DNA of 64,000 bases from Litorivicinus lipolyticus (GTDB lineage Bacteria; Pseudomonadota; Gammaproteobacteria; Pseudomonadales; Litorivicinaceae), in assembly GCF_009650135.1 (NCBI RefSeq), contig NZ_CP045871.1, forward strand, positions 1,488,001 through 1,552,000, read 5' to 3'. The position numbers were made by a program, and so were the translations under genes. Shown here one piece after another: positions 51,260 to 60,222 of the stretch (position 1 is the first letter of the stretch; each line of letters starts with the position of its first letter). Under the pieces are notes generated by a model that did no database searches, had not been told where the DNA came from, and saw only the letters and a program-made list of their open reading frames with translations.

Positions 51260-51275
51260 TGACAACAAGCTGACA
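51260..51275. promoter_or_regulatory. TGACA direct repeats in the tctC-tctD spacer
   Basis: TGACA at 51260-51264 and 51271-51275, 11 bp apart (one helical turn), is the spacing of OmpR-family sites. It lies in the 88-bp divergent spacer next to the tctD start, so TctD could bind here to control both tctCBA and itself. Confidence 0.35.
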
Positions 51276-51279
51276 GCGG

Positions 51280-51948
51280 ATGAATTTACTGATCGTCGAA
51301 GACACCCCTAGCCTGCTGATGAGCCTGGATCGGCACCTGCGCAGCCAAGGCCACACAGTCGATTTGGCCGCCGACTTGGGCACCGCACTGTCGCTGTGGC
51401 GCAGTGAGCCCGACCGTTTCGACGTTATTTTGCTGGACGAGAACTTGCCCGATGGACTGGGCAGCACGCTGTTGGCCGAAGTCCGCGCGGCCGGCAATGA
51501 CACCGGCGTGTTGGTGTTGACGGCGCGTTCCCAGGTCCACGACAAAGTTCATTTGCTCGACGTCGGCGCCGACGATTACATGACCAAACCCTTCGAGTTC
51601 CCCGAACTGGACGCCCGCATTCGATCAATCCATCGGCGCAGGCAACAAAAGCCCAGCGGCCTGGAGACCTTCGGCCCGCTGGAATTTGATCGCAGCCAGT
51701 CGATTTTTTGGGCAGCCGGCGAACAGGTCCAGCTGCGCCACAAAGAAGCCCAATTACTCGAGGCCTTTGTCGATGCTAAGGGCGCCATCTGTACCAAAGC
51801 GCGGTTGATTCAAAAGCTCTACCGACTGGACGACGACGTCAGCGAAAACGCGGTCGAGGTGCACATCGGACGGCTGCGGCGGCGGCTGGCCGATCACAAC
51901 ATCCGCATCGAGACCATTCGCGGCGTCGGCTATCAGTGCCATGTCTAA
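51280..51948 (+). CDS. tctD: Response regulator TctD-like
   Basis: The 222-residue OmpR-family regulator has a receiver domain (acidic pocket near E8/D9, phospho-Asp in DVILLDENLPDG, Lys in DDYMTKPFE) and a C-terminal winged helix (VQLRHKEAQLLEAFV, VSENAVEVHIGRLRRRLAD). It is divergent from tctC, so it probably activates the transporter genes when the substrate is sensed by TctE. The stop overlaps the tctE start by eight bases. Confidence 0.93.
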   Translation: MNLLIVEDTPSLLMSLDRHLRSQGHTVDLAADLGTALSLWRSEPDRFDVILLDENLPDGLGSTLLAEVRAAGNDTGVLVLTARSQVHDKVHLLDVGADDYMTKPFEFPELDARIRSIHRRRQQKPSGLETFGPLEFDRSQSIFWAAGEQVQLRHKEAQLLEAFVDAKGAICTKARLIQKLYRLDDDVSENAVEVHIGRLRRRLADHNIRIETIRGVGYQCHV

Positions 51949-53269
51949 GCCCAATCGCTCGATCAGTCGTGTGCTATTTATTCAGCTGGCCTGCCTAATT
52001 GGCTTGCTGGCGGCCGCGGCCTATTTAATCACCGGATTTGTCGCCTTTCAGAGTCTCCAAAACAACCAAGACAACCGCTTATCATCGGTCGCCCGTGTGA
52101 TCGCCGACAGCGTGGTGCTGCGCGGATCGACCATTGATTTTGACCTGCCGTATGCCGCCTTTGATGTGTTGACCTACCAGGCACCGGAATCGATTTTCTA
52201 CCGAGTTACCGACCCATCCGGCGCCACCCTCGCCGGTTACCCCAGCCTGCAAGCTCCGACCGCCGGTAGCCACACCGGCGAACACCTGGGGTTGGCGCTG
52301 CGCACCTTTACCATTTCCAAGGTACTCCAAGACGACATCGGTGCCGTTACTATTACCCTGGGCCAAACCCAAGACAGCTTGCGTGACGCGGTCGCGCGCT
52401 TGGCCCAGCGCTCGGCACTGGGTGCGATGACCGCGTTTGTGCTGGTGTCGATCGCTGTATTTGCGGCACTGCGTGCTGGACTAAGGCCGCTGCGCGCCAT
52501 TGAGCGTGCGCTGTCGCGGCGCGTGGCCGACGACTTTTCGCCGTTGGCGGATGAGGTGCCGCGCGAAATTCATGCCCTGGTCGTGGCACTGAACGACTCC
52601 ATGCGCCAGCACGGTGAACTGCTGGACCAGACGCGGCGATTTATTGCCGAATCTACCCACCAGATAAAGACCCCGATTGCGTCATTGAGTGCCGAGGCGG
52701 ATTTGCTGGTGGCCCAAGCGCCGGCTGACCTGAAACCTGAAATCGGCGCGTTGGCGGTGCATGCGCGCCAAACCAGCCACCTGATCAACCAACTACTGAC
52801 CCAAGCCTCAATCACCTACGGCTTGGGCGCACGCACCCCCATCGAAACTCAAATAACGCGCTTGATTGACAGCGTGATCGAGTCGTTTGGGGTCCAGGCC
52901 GAAGCCCGCGACATCGAGATCGTCAACGCCGCCGGTGGCCCCATTGCGCATGCGGTTGACCCGGTTGGGCTGCGCGAGGCGCTGGTCTGCTTGATCGACA
53001 ATGCCCTAAAATTCGCGCCTCCCCTGTCCGACATTCGGGTCAGCGCATGGCTGGATCAAGGCCTGTGGATTCGGGTTCAAGATCAGGGCACCGGCTTTGC
53101 CGGCAACCCAGAACGCCTGAAACAGCCATTTGCCCGCGGTGACAACAACCTTGCCGGATCCGGGCTAGGTTTGAGCATCGCCGAGCGGGTCGCCCAAGCC
53201 GGCGGCGGCCATCTGACCTTACAAAACCACCCCCGCGGAGGCGCCCAATGCGAACTCTATTTGCCCTAG
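51941..53269 (+). CDS. tctE: Sensor histidine kinase TctE-like
   Basis: A 442-residue kinase with a membrane helix at about 10-33, a periplasmic TctE N-terminal domain (about 35-155), a second helix at about 160-180, HAMP, the H-box FIAESTHQIKTPIASLSAEA, and catalytic boxes CLIDNALKFAPP, QDQGTGFA and GSGLGLSIAERV. The His is in THQIKTP rather than SHELRTP, as is usual for TctE. It probably works with the periplasmic binding protein encoded next. Confidence 0.93.
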   Translation: MSKPNRSISRVLFIQLACLIGLLAAAAYLITGFVAFQSLQNNQDNRLSSVARVIADSVVLRGSTIDFDLPYAAFDVLTYQAPESIFYRVTDPSGATLAGYPSLQAPTAGSHTGEHLGLALRTFTISKVLQDDIGAVTITLGQTQDSLRDAVARLAQRSALGAMTAFVLVSIAVFAALRAGLRPLRAIERALSRRVADDFSPLADEVPREIHALVVALNDSMRQHGELLDQTRRFIAESTHQIKTPIASLSAEADLLVAQAPADLKPEIGALAVHARQTSHLINQLLTQASITYGLGARTPIETQITRLIDSVIESFGVQAEARDIEIVNAAGGPIAHAVDPVGLREALVCLIDNALKFAPPLSDIRVSAWLDQGLWIRVQDQGTGFAGNPERLKQPFARGDNNLAGSGLGLSIAERVAQAGGGHLTLQNHPRGGAQCELYLP

Positions 53270-54255
53270 GCACCTGGCTATTGATGGGCGCCGTGCACGC
53301 CGCGCCATGGATTGAATCCAGCTACACCCTGCCCGGCCAGGGTAAAGCGCAACTGACGATATACGGCACCCATGACCTGGATGCGATCCAATCCGTACTG
53401 GACGCCTTTGTCGCTGCCAGCGGCATTGGCTTGACCTACCACACCGCCAATTCCCGGGCGCTGCATGAACAGGTGGCGCTACCGCGGCGCCCCGGCACTG
53501 ATTTGGTGTTCTCGTCCGCCACCGGTTTACAGGTCAAAGCCGTCAATGACGGCTGGGCGACTGCGCTGGACGGCATCGCGCCCAGTCCAACCCAGTGGCG
53601 CAACCGACTGTTCCAGGTCAGCATCGAGCCAATCGTGGCGGTCTATGACCGCGCACGTTCGCCATGGATGGGGCGTACCAAAAGCCGCGCCCAGTTAACC
53701 GAGCAACTGAAATACGAGGCGGCCACCGGGCGCACCTCGGTGGCCGTCTATAACCCCGCGGTCAGTGGGCTGGGCTACTTACTGGCGACCCAAGACAGCG
53801 AACAAACTCCGACCTTTTGGCCGCTGATTGACCAGTTCCGGGCGCTGGGCATGCGCGAATTTTGTTGCTCCGCCGACATGCTCGATGCGGTCGAACAAGG
53901 CAGCAGCCTGTTAGCTTATAACGTGTTGGAGTCCTACGCCGCCAAACGCATGCTGGCCAATCCAAACTTGGCGGTGGTGACCTTTGAGGATTATCAGTTG
54001 GTCGTGCCGCGCACGCTGTGGGTGCCGAGTTGGAGCACACAGCCGCAGTTGGCCCGGCAATTCATTGAATTCATGCGCGCCGATGACGGCCAGGCCTTAC
54101 TGCCAGCGCGCAACCGCCTGGAGCAGCTGAACAACACCCAAGCCGCGCCGCTTAAACCCATTCGGCTATCGCCCGCCTTGATCCTGTACCTGGACGACTT
54201 CAAGCGCCAACGCTTTATGCGCCGCTGGACCCCGGGCGCGGTCGACGAGGGTTAG
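53248..54255 (+). CDS. Periplasmic solute-binding protein, sensor accessory (PgtC-like)
   Basis: The 335-residue protein has a signal peptide of about 18 residues (ending VHAAP) and a type II periplasmic-binding fold resembling iron/phosphoglycerate-binding proteins (SGLGYLLATQDS, FEDYQLVVPRTLWVP). It overlaps tctE by 22 bases, and no permease or ATPase genes accompany it. This is the arrangement of three-component regulators such as PgtC, where the binding protein presents ligand to the sensor. Regulation rather than uptake is therefore more likely. Confidence 0.78.
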   Translation: MRTLFALGTWLLMGAVHAAPWIESSYTLPGQGKAQLTIYGTHDLDAIQSVLDAFVAASGIGLTYHTANSRALHEQVALPRRPGTDLVFSSATGLQVKAVNDGWATALDGIAPSPTQWRNRLFQVSIEPIVAVYDRARSPWMGRTKSRAQLTEQLKYEAATGRTSVAVYNPAVSGLGYLLATQDSEQTPTFWPLIDQFRALGMREFCCSADMLDAVEQGSSLLAYNVLESYAAKRMLANPNLAVVTFEDYQLVVPRTLWVPSWSTQPQLARQFIEFMRADDGQALLPARNRLEQLNNTQAAPLKPIRLSPALILYLDDFKRQRFMRRWTPGAVDEG

Positions 54256-55040
54256 TCCGGGCCGGTGTAGGTCCACAGGTATTCAGGTGGCAAGGGTCCT
54301 TTGTTGCGACCGCCCTGCTGCATTTGCTCCCAGGCATGGGCCAAAATGCCGACGCTACGGCTTAAGCAAAACATGCCGCGGGCCAATTCAGGCGCCAACC
54401 CCAATGCCCCGTACAGTGCCGCCGTAGCGCCATCGATGTTGATCGCAATGGGCGTGGCTTTATCGCGGGATACGAAGGCTTGAATGGCCAAGACAACCGG
54501 CCCGTAGCGGCGATCGATTGCGCCATCCGTGGTCGCCGCCAACACCGCCAACAGCGGCTGCGCGCGCGGGTCCAGTGGGCGGTGAAAGCGATGGCCAAAA
54601 CCGGGTACGAACGCGTCGACCTGGTGTTGGTAGGCGCCAACTACCTCTGCCACGGCTTGTTCAATCGACGCACCCTGATCAACACAGCCCAGCACACTGC
54701 GCATCAACCCAACGCACTGTTGGCCGGCGCCGCCGTGGACGTCACCGAGCATATTGACCCCGGTCGCCAGCGCGTTATTCAGCCCAACCCCACAGGTCGC
54801 CGCCATACGTGCCGCCGATACCGACGGTGCCTGTGGCCCATGGTCAACCGCCGCCACCAACGCCGCCTCCAAGACCTGCGACTGCTCGGCGCTGGGCGTG
54901 CCGCCGACGACCATGCGCCAGATCATGTCGACAAACCCGATCTGGCCGATTAGCTGCTGGATCGGCTCGCCGCGAATATCGATTTCACCGGGCTGCATCC
55001 GGATTATCGCGGTCTGCCACCATTGGCTCGGGTCACTCAT
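54252..55040 (-). CDS. Citryl-CoA lyase (citrate synthase superfamily, short form)
   Basis: A 262-residue protein that is only the catalytic core of the citrate synthase fold. The three active-site residues are visible: His in LGDVHGGAGQQ, His in VPGFGHRFH, and Asp in INIDGATAA. Proteins of this length are named citryl-CoA lyase and split citryl-CoA or a relative into acetyl-CoA and oxaloacetate. The start overlaps the stop of the CoA-transferase gene by eight bases, so the two make one unit. With the transporter nearby, a carboxylate-CoA cleavage route is likely; the true substrate is not certain. Confidence 0.86.
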   Translation of the reverse strand: MSDPSQWWQTAIIRMQPGEIDIRGEPIQQLIGQIGFVDMIWRMVVGGTPSAEQSQVLEAALVAAVDHGPQAPSVSAARMAATCGVGLNNALATGVNMLGDVHGGAGQQCVGLMRSVLGCVDQGASIEQAVAEVVGAYQHQVDAFVPGFGHRFHRPLDPRAQPLLAVLAATTDGAIDRRYGPVVLAIQAFVSRDKATPIAINIDGATAALYGALGLAPELARGMFCLSRSVGILAHAWEQMQQGGRNKGPLPPEYLWTYTGPD

Positions 55041-56133
55041 TGTGTTCTCCCAGTGTCGGCGCCGGGCCCTGCGGCGTCAGGCGCTGGCCGTTGTACAAAA
55101 ATCCGTTGGTCGCGATTGGCTGGGCGCCCGCGTGGACAAAGCCACGTGCCTGCAATTGCGGCTGGGCCAGCGCCTCGGGTAATTCAAGCACTGGACCTGC
55201 CGGCACGTCGGCGGCGGCCAAGCGCGACAACCAGTGCGCCCGCGGCGCCGTCATCAACACCGACTCAATCAGTACGCCCAGGTGATCGCGATTGGCCTTG
55301 CGCGCCTCGCGATCGACAAAACGCGGGTCCGATGCCCACTCGGGTTGCTCCAGTGCATCACACAAGCGCTGCCAATGGACGTCTTGATTGGCGGCCACGT
55401 TGATCAGCCCGTCGCTCGTTCGAAAGGCACCGGAGGGCGCAGAGGTCATGTTCTCGTTGCCCAGCCGGGTCGCCGCGACGCCCGCCTGAAGCCAGTTCGA
55501 TACCGCCCAACCCATCGTACTCATCAGGCTTTCGAGCATGGAAACATCAATCATTTGCGGCTGCTCGCGGCGATTCAAGGCGGCGCTAATCGCCATTGCC
55601 GCGACCAGACCACCGACGCTATCGGCGACCGGAAACCCGGCCCGGGTCGGCTCACCGTCGGGCTGTCCGGTGATCGCCATGACCCCGGACATGCCTTGAA
55701 TGATTTGATCATACGCGGGGGTTTTCGCCAGTGGCCCGGTTTGGCCAAAGCCCGAAATTGCACAATAGATAAGGCGCGGATTGATCATCGACAGCGTCGC
55801 AAATCCAAGCCCCAAGCGATCCATCACGCCGGGACGAAAATTTTCTAAAACAACGTCAGTGTCGGCCACCAATGCCTTAAAGTCTGCGACCCCGACGCTG
55901 GACTTCAAATCCAGCACAATCGAGTGTTTACCGGCGTTTTGGGCTTGGAAACTGACGCCCATGCGGGCCTGGTTGGCGCGCGGGTCGGCGCCCAATTGGC
56001 GCGCCAAATCCCCGGACGGACTCTCGACCTTGGTCACTTCAGCACCCAACAGGTGCAGCTGATAACTGGCAAAGGGGCCGGCCAGCACGGCAGATAAATC
56101 GAGCACTCGCACGCCCGCTAACGGCAGCGTCAT
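55033..56133 (-). CDS. Class III CoA-transferase (CaiB/BaiF family)
   Basis: A 366-residue protein starting at ATG 56133 (a start at 56193 is in frame but atypical). It has VLDLSAVLAGPFASYQLHLL with the GPF loop, KVESPSGDLAR, catalytic Asp region within the VLENFRPGVMDRLG block, and QIIQGMSGVMAITGQPDGEP. It moves CoA between carboxylates such as succinyl-CoA and another acid. It is translationally coupled to the citryl-CoA lyase, suggesting that it makes that enzyme's substrate. Confidence 0.9.
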   Translation of the reverse strand: MTLPLAGVRVLDLSAVLAGPFASYQLHLLGAEVTKVESPSGDLARQLGADPRANQARMGVSFQAQNAGKHSIVLDLKSSVGVADFKALVADTDVVLENFRPGVMDRLGLGFATLSMINPRLIYCAISGFGQTGPLAKTPAYDQIIQGMSGVMAITGQPDGEPTRAGFPVADSVGGLVAAMAISAALNRREQPQMIDVSMLESLMSTMGWAVSNWLQAGVAATRLGNENMTSAPSGAFRTSDGLINVAANQDVHWQRLCDALEQPEWASDPRFVDREARKANRDHLGVLIESVLMTAPRAHWLSRLAAADVPAGPVLELPEALAQPQLQARGFVHAGAQPIATNGFLYNGQRLTPQGPAPTLGEHNE

Positions 56134-56271
56134 CACCAACCTCGGATTCACAAATAGGGCATCATAGTTAGCACTGCCGCCTGCGCGACGCAAACAGTTG
56201 CTAGGCGATAGTCGGATAGCACGCGCACCGTAACGCGCTACAGTAGGCGTACAACAGCCAAGGAGCTCAGG

Positions 56272-56556
56272 ATGCGATCAGTTATGTTACTTGGATTGGC
56301 ACTGTCACTCAGTGCCGCGGCCGAAGAGCCGGATTTAGACAACGGTGCGTTTTTACACGGCGACCACTGCATCGAGTGTCACATGATGGACGACCATGAA
56401 GCGCTGTACAGCCGCGAAAACCGACTGCCGTCGCGTTTTCGAATCAACGGCCAAGTCAGCGCCTGTGTTCAGGCGCTGGATTTGGGCTGGTTCCCCGAAG
56501 AAGAGTCGGACGTCGCGGCGTACTTGAACGCCACCTACTACCGCTACGAGGACTGA
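56272..56556 (+). CDS. Small monohaem cytochrome c
   Basis: The 94-residue protein has a signal peptide (about 1-17, ending AAAEE) and one haem c motif CIECH at 33-37 (mature protein about 77 residues). No Met lies in the C-terminal half where a sixth ligand usually sits; candidates are HMMDD just after the motif or a His ligand. It is periplasmic with an unknown redox partner. It stands alone between the CoA-transferase and the LysE-type transporter. Confidence 0.8.
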   Translation: MRSVMLLGLALSLSAAAEEPDLDNGAFLHGDHCIECHMMDDHEALYSRENRLPSRFRINGQVSACVQALDLGWFPEEESDVAAYLNATYYRYED

Positions 56557-56647
56557 CCCCGGCGGGACCGGCAACTCGCCACGGACTGCAAGACACCCAT
56601 GCCCAAAGCACGCTAATGTCCGCACAATTTTTAGCCGAGGCGCCCCT

Positions 56648-57268
56648 GTGACTCTAGAACTCACGACCTTTTTGATCACCATCACCGCACTGACCGTGGT
56701 CCCTGGCGCCGACACTTTGGTCGTCATTCGCAACACCCTGCGCGGCGGGTTGATTGACGGCAATGTCACCAGCTTCGGCATCTGTTGCGGATTATTCGTG
56801 CATGCGGCGGTGTCCGCGGTGGGGCTGTCGGTGATAGTGATGGCCAGCCCGCTGCTATACGAGGCCCTGCAATGGGCCGGCGCGGGCTACTTGATTTGGC
56901 TGGGCATCAGTAACCTACGTCAAGCCGCGCGCGGTTATCAGTCGCACCAGCTAACCGCCAGCCAACCGGCCAGTCTGGGTCGAGCTTGGCGCCAGGGCTT
57001 TTTGTCCAACGTGTTGAACCCCAAAACCATCGCCTTTTACATGGCCTTGTTACCGCAGTTCGTTGACCCCGAGCACGCGCTGTCGCAATCCTTGGTGTTG
57101 GCCGGCATCCACTTTGTGATTGCCATGGCGTGGCAAGGACTGGTCGCCGGTGGCGTCAATCGCGCCCGGGTCTGGTTAACCCACCCGCGCGTTCGCCGCA
57201 TCCTGGATGCCAGTGTCGGATCGATGCTGGTGGCCTTGGGTGGCGTGCTCGGTTTCAGCCGGGTTTAA
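56648..57268 (+). CDS. LysE-family amino acid/metabolite exporter
   Basis: A 206-residue membrane protein of about six helices with the RhtB/LysE opening LTVVPGADTLVVIRNTLRGG and the middle WRQGFLSNVLNPKTIAFYMA signature. The start is GTG 56648 with GAGG seven bases upstream. It probably exports an amino acid or a similar small molecule; the substrate is unknown. Its end overlaps the convergent MFS gene by four bases. Confidence 0.92.
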   Translation: MTLELTTFLITITALTVVPGADTLVVIRNTLRGGLIDGNVTSFGICCGLFVHAAVSAVGLSVIVMASPLLYEALQWAGAGYLIWLGISNLRQAARGYQSHQLTASQPASLGRAWRQGFLSNVLNPKTIAFYMALLPQFVDPEHALSQSLVLAGIHFVIAMAWQGLVAGGVNRARVWLTHPRVRRILDASVGSMLVALGGVLGFSRV

Positions 57269-58401
57269 GGCTTCACTGCGGGGCGCAGGCTGGTTGCGCC
57301 CAACCCAATCAGCGCGCAGCCCACCAGGACCACACCAAAGCCCGCCACCAAACTGAATTCGTGGGCCACAAAACCAATAATCGGCGGCCCCAATAACAAA
57401 CCACCGTACCCCAGTGTCGCCACCCCGGCCAAGCCCTGGCCCGGCGTCAGCCGATCGTCATTAGCGGCGCGAATACACCCGAGTGGAAAAATTGGTGCCA
57501 AACCGACGCCGACCAGGGCAAAGCCGAGCATAACCCCGTAAAACCCAAGCGGCAGCACCACCAACAGCGTGCCGGTGGTGGCGATGGCACTGCATACGCG
57601 GGCCACGGCGACTGCACCCCAGCGTGCGACCCAGCCATCCGCCAGCATGCGCGCGCCGAACATGGTCAGTGAAAACAACGCAAAGCCCATCGCCGAGCGA
57701 GCCTCGTCGGTGCCGACCACATCACGCAGGTAAATCGCGCCCCAATCGGCAATCGCGCCCTCGCCCATGGCCGCGCACAGCATCAAGCCACCGACTAACC
57801 AAAGCGCCCCACTGGGCAGCGCAAAAACAGGACCGTCATCACCGGCGCGCCGGTGTTCGAAGGGCACGCGCGCCACCGCGATCCAACCCAGCGCCATCAG
57901 TCCACAAACCGAGGCAAAGTGGGTCAACACGTCCCAGCCTAACTTAATTGCCATAAATCCAACCAGCGCCCCGAATCCGGCGCCCAAGCTGAATACGCCG
58001 TGAAAGGCCGACATGACCGGTTTCGAGCGCCGGGCCTCGACCGCCGCGCCCCAGCCGTTCATGGCCACATCCAATGAACCAAAGAACGCGCCACAGATCG
58101 CCAGTATCAGCGCCAATGCCCAGGGGTTGGACGCCAGCGCCACACAGGGCAACAGCACCAAACACCCCAGTGCGGTGACCTTTGAGACCCGTGCCGAACC
58201 GACCTGATCCATCAAACGACCGGCCAGTGGAAACGCCACAATTGATCCCAAGGCGAAACACAACAAGACGCCGCCTAACTCCGCTTCGTTAAGCCCGTAA
58301 CGGGTCTGAATCGCAGGGATCCGAGAGGCCCATCCACCAAACACGAAACCGGTCATGGCAAACAGGTAAGCAACCGCCATGAGCGGCGAAAAACGTGGCA
58401 T
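57265..58401 (-). CDS. MFS transporter
   Basis: A 378-residue protein with about twelve helices and the family loop motif GRLMDQVGSARVSK between helices 2 and 3. It resembles YbjJ/fucose-permease-like MFS members (FVFGGWASRIPAIQTRYGLN). The substrate is unknown. Its start is divergent from and close to the alcohol-dehydrogenase-like gene. Confidence 0.88.
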   Translation of the reverse strand: MPRFSPLMAVAYLFAMTGFVFGGWASRIPAIQTRYGLNEAELGGVLLCFALGSIVAFPLAGRLMDQVGSARVSKVTALGCLVLLPCVALASNPWALALILAICGAFFGSLDVAMNGWGAAVEARRSKPVMSAFHGVFSLGAGFGALVGFMAIKLGWDVLTHFASVCGLMALGWIAVARVPFEHRRAGDDGPVFALPSGALWLVGGLMLCAAMGEGAIADWGAIYLRDVVGTDEARSAMGFALFSLTMFGARMLADGWVARWGAVAVARVCSAIATTGTLLVVLPLGFYGVMLGFALVGVGLAPIFPLGCIRAANDDRLTPGQGLAGVATLGYGGLLLGPPIIGFVAHEFSLVAGFGVVLVGCALIGLGATSLRPAVKP

Positions 58402-58475
58402 TATTTGGGCCCTTTTTTAGCGTCACGCGATCACACCAGATGGGGGCCGCGGATGCAATCACAGCGAGACATTCA

Positions 58476-59561
58476 ATGTCACTGCCCACGCACATGCATG
58501 CGGTTGAACTGATCGGTCACGGTGACCTGGATCAGTTGGTTTACCGCACCGATCGCCCGCTGCCAGCGCCGGCCACGGACCAGGTGCTGATCCAGGTCAG
58601 TGCCTGCGGCATCAACAACACCGACATCAATACCCGAATCGGCTGGTACTCCAAAAGCGTCAGCGCGGCCACCGATGCCGCGGTCGATGCGCTCGGCGAT
58701 GACACCGATGCGACCTGGTCCGGCCAAGCCCTCAGCTTGCCACGTATTCAAGGGGCGGACGTGTGCGGTCGGATCGTTGCCACCGGCGCCCAGGTTAGCG
58801 ACGATCGCATCGGCCAGCGCGTCATCGCACGCACCATGATGGCGGATCCGGACGGCGTCCCGAACGTTTGCTGGACGATGGGCAGCGAGTGCGACGGCGG
58901 TTTCGCCCAATTCGTGGTGGTTCGTGCCAGCGAAGTCTACGCCGTCGACAGCGCCTGGAGCGACGCCGAACTGGCCTCGATTCCGTGCGCCTATTCGACC
59001 GCTGAAAACATGCTTGAACGGGCCAATCTGGGCGCCGAACGCGTCTTAATTACCGGCGCATCCGGCGGCGTTGGCAGTGCCGCCGTACAATTGGCAAAAC
59101 GCCGCGGCGCTAACGTCACAGCGATCGCGGGGCTTCCCAAACATGCGGACTTGCGGGCGCTCGGTGCCGACGCGGTGCACGACCGCCAGGCCGGATACAC
59201 GGCGTTGCCCGAGTCTTCATTTGACCTGGTGGTTGACGTCGTCGGCGGCGATGACTTGTCTAATCTGTTACCGCTGATCAGGGTCGCCGGGCGCTATATT
59301 TGTGCCGGCGCCATTGCCGGACCGGTGGTCGATTTGGACCTGCGCACGCTGTACCTGAAAGACCTGACACTGATGGGATCGACCTTCCAACCATCCAAGG
59401 TATTTGAAAACCTGGTCGGTTACATCGAACGCGATGAAATCAAACCGCTGGTGGCGCGGACCTATCCGCTGGCCGACATTCACCAAGCCCAACGCGACTT
59501 CATGGCCAAAGGCTTTACCGGCAAGCTGGTATTGATCCCGCCGGGACTGGCCAATGTTTAG
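58476..59561 (+). CDS. Zinc-type alcohol dehydrogenase/quinone oxidoreductase family protein
   Basis: A 361-residue MDR protein. ATG 58476 (MSLPTHMHAVELIG) is preferred to 58395, since the extension overlaps the MFS promoter. It has CGINNTDINTRIGWYS, IQGADVCGRIVATG, the cofactor motif ITGASGGVGSAAVQLAKRRG, and a long insertion after residue 55. The usual zinc-binding catalytic Cys-His set is incomplete, so a quinone-oxidoreductase-like NADPH reductase is possible. The reaction is unknown. Confidence 0.82.
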   Translation: MSLPTHMHAVELIGHGDLDQLVYRTDRPLPAPATDQVLIQVSACGINNTDINTRIGWYSKSVSAATDAAVDALGDDTDATWSGQALSLPRIQGADVCGRIVATGAQVSDDRIGQRVIARTMMADPDGVPNVCWTMGSECDGGFAQFVVVRASEVYAVDSAWSDAELASIPCAYSTAENMLERANLGAERVLITGASGGVGSAAVQLAKRRGANVTAIAGLPKHADLRALGADAVHDRQAGYTALPESSFDLVVDVVGGDDLSNLLPLIRVAGRYICAGAIAGPVVDLDLRTLYLKDLTLMGSTFQPSKVFENLVGYIERDEIKPLVARTYPLADIHQAQRDFMAKGFTGKLVLIPPGLANV

Positions 59562-60222
59562 CTTCTTAAAAGTCAAAGCCGTGCCCACCTTGTTTTGGAG
59601 CTCGCCCACCGTATTCACCGTGCGCCCGCCGCTACTATCACTGGTGTTTTTAGTGATCGGCCTAACCCTGTTTGGGTTAGGTGAGGCGATGTTGGTCGCA
59701 GCCGGCATCGGCGTCAGCCCGTGGACCGTTTTTGCCCAGGGCGTCATGCTGCAAACCGGGTGGAGCCTTGGACTGGCCACGCTGGTGATTAGTTTCAGCG
59801 TGATTGCCTGCTGGTGGCCGCTGAAACAAGTACCCGGCATCGGCACCATCGCCAACGCGCTGATCATCGCAGCGGTATTGGAATTTGTGTTGCCCTGGTT
59901 GCCCCACGCGGACAGTTTCGCCAGTCAACTTGGCTACAGCATCGCCGGAATTTTGGTGACCGGTTTTGGTGGCGCGGTGTACTTGATTGCGAACCTGGGT
60001 CCGGGGCCGCGCGACGGTCTGATGACCGGGCTGCAACGGATTACGGCACGCCCCATCGCCCAGGTCCGTGGCGCACTCGAAATCGCCGTCGTCGTGATCG
60101 GCTTTGCCCTAGGCGGCACTGCCGGTTTGGGAACACTGTTGTTTGCCTTTGGCATCGGCCCGGCGGTTGCGCTGGGGTTATACGGGTGCGCACGTTTAAC
60201 CGGATACCGAGGTGTTTTATGA
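59554..60222 (+). CDS. YczE/YitT-type membrane protein
   Basis: The 222-residue protein has five or six helices and the sequence GVSPWTVFAQGVMLQTGWSL, IANLGPGPRDGLMTGLQRIT, characteristic of the YczE/YyaS/YitT group. Function unknown. It overlaps the ADH gene by eight bases and the next gene by four, so it is probably co-transcribed. Confidence 0.83.
   Translation: MFSFLKVKAVPTLFWSSPTVFTVRPPLLSLVFLVIGLTLFGLGEAMLVAAGIGVSPWTVFAQGVMLQTGWSLGLATLVISFSVIACWWPLKQVPGIGTIANALIIAAVLEFVLPWLPHADSFASQLGYSIAGILVTGFGGAVYLIANLGPGPRDGLMTGLQRITARPIAQVRGALEIAVVVIGFALGGTAGLGTLLFAFGIGPAVALGLYGCARLTGYRGVL

Noticed and set aside
50880..51545. Long upstream extension of tctC
   Set aside because: Codons upstream of ATG 51191 are antisense to tctD, and the signal peptide begins at 51191.
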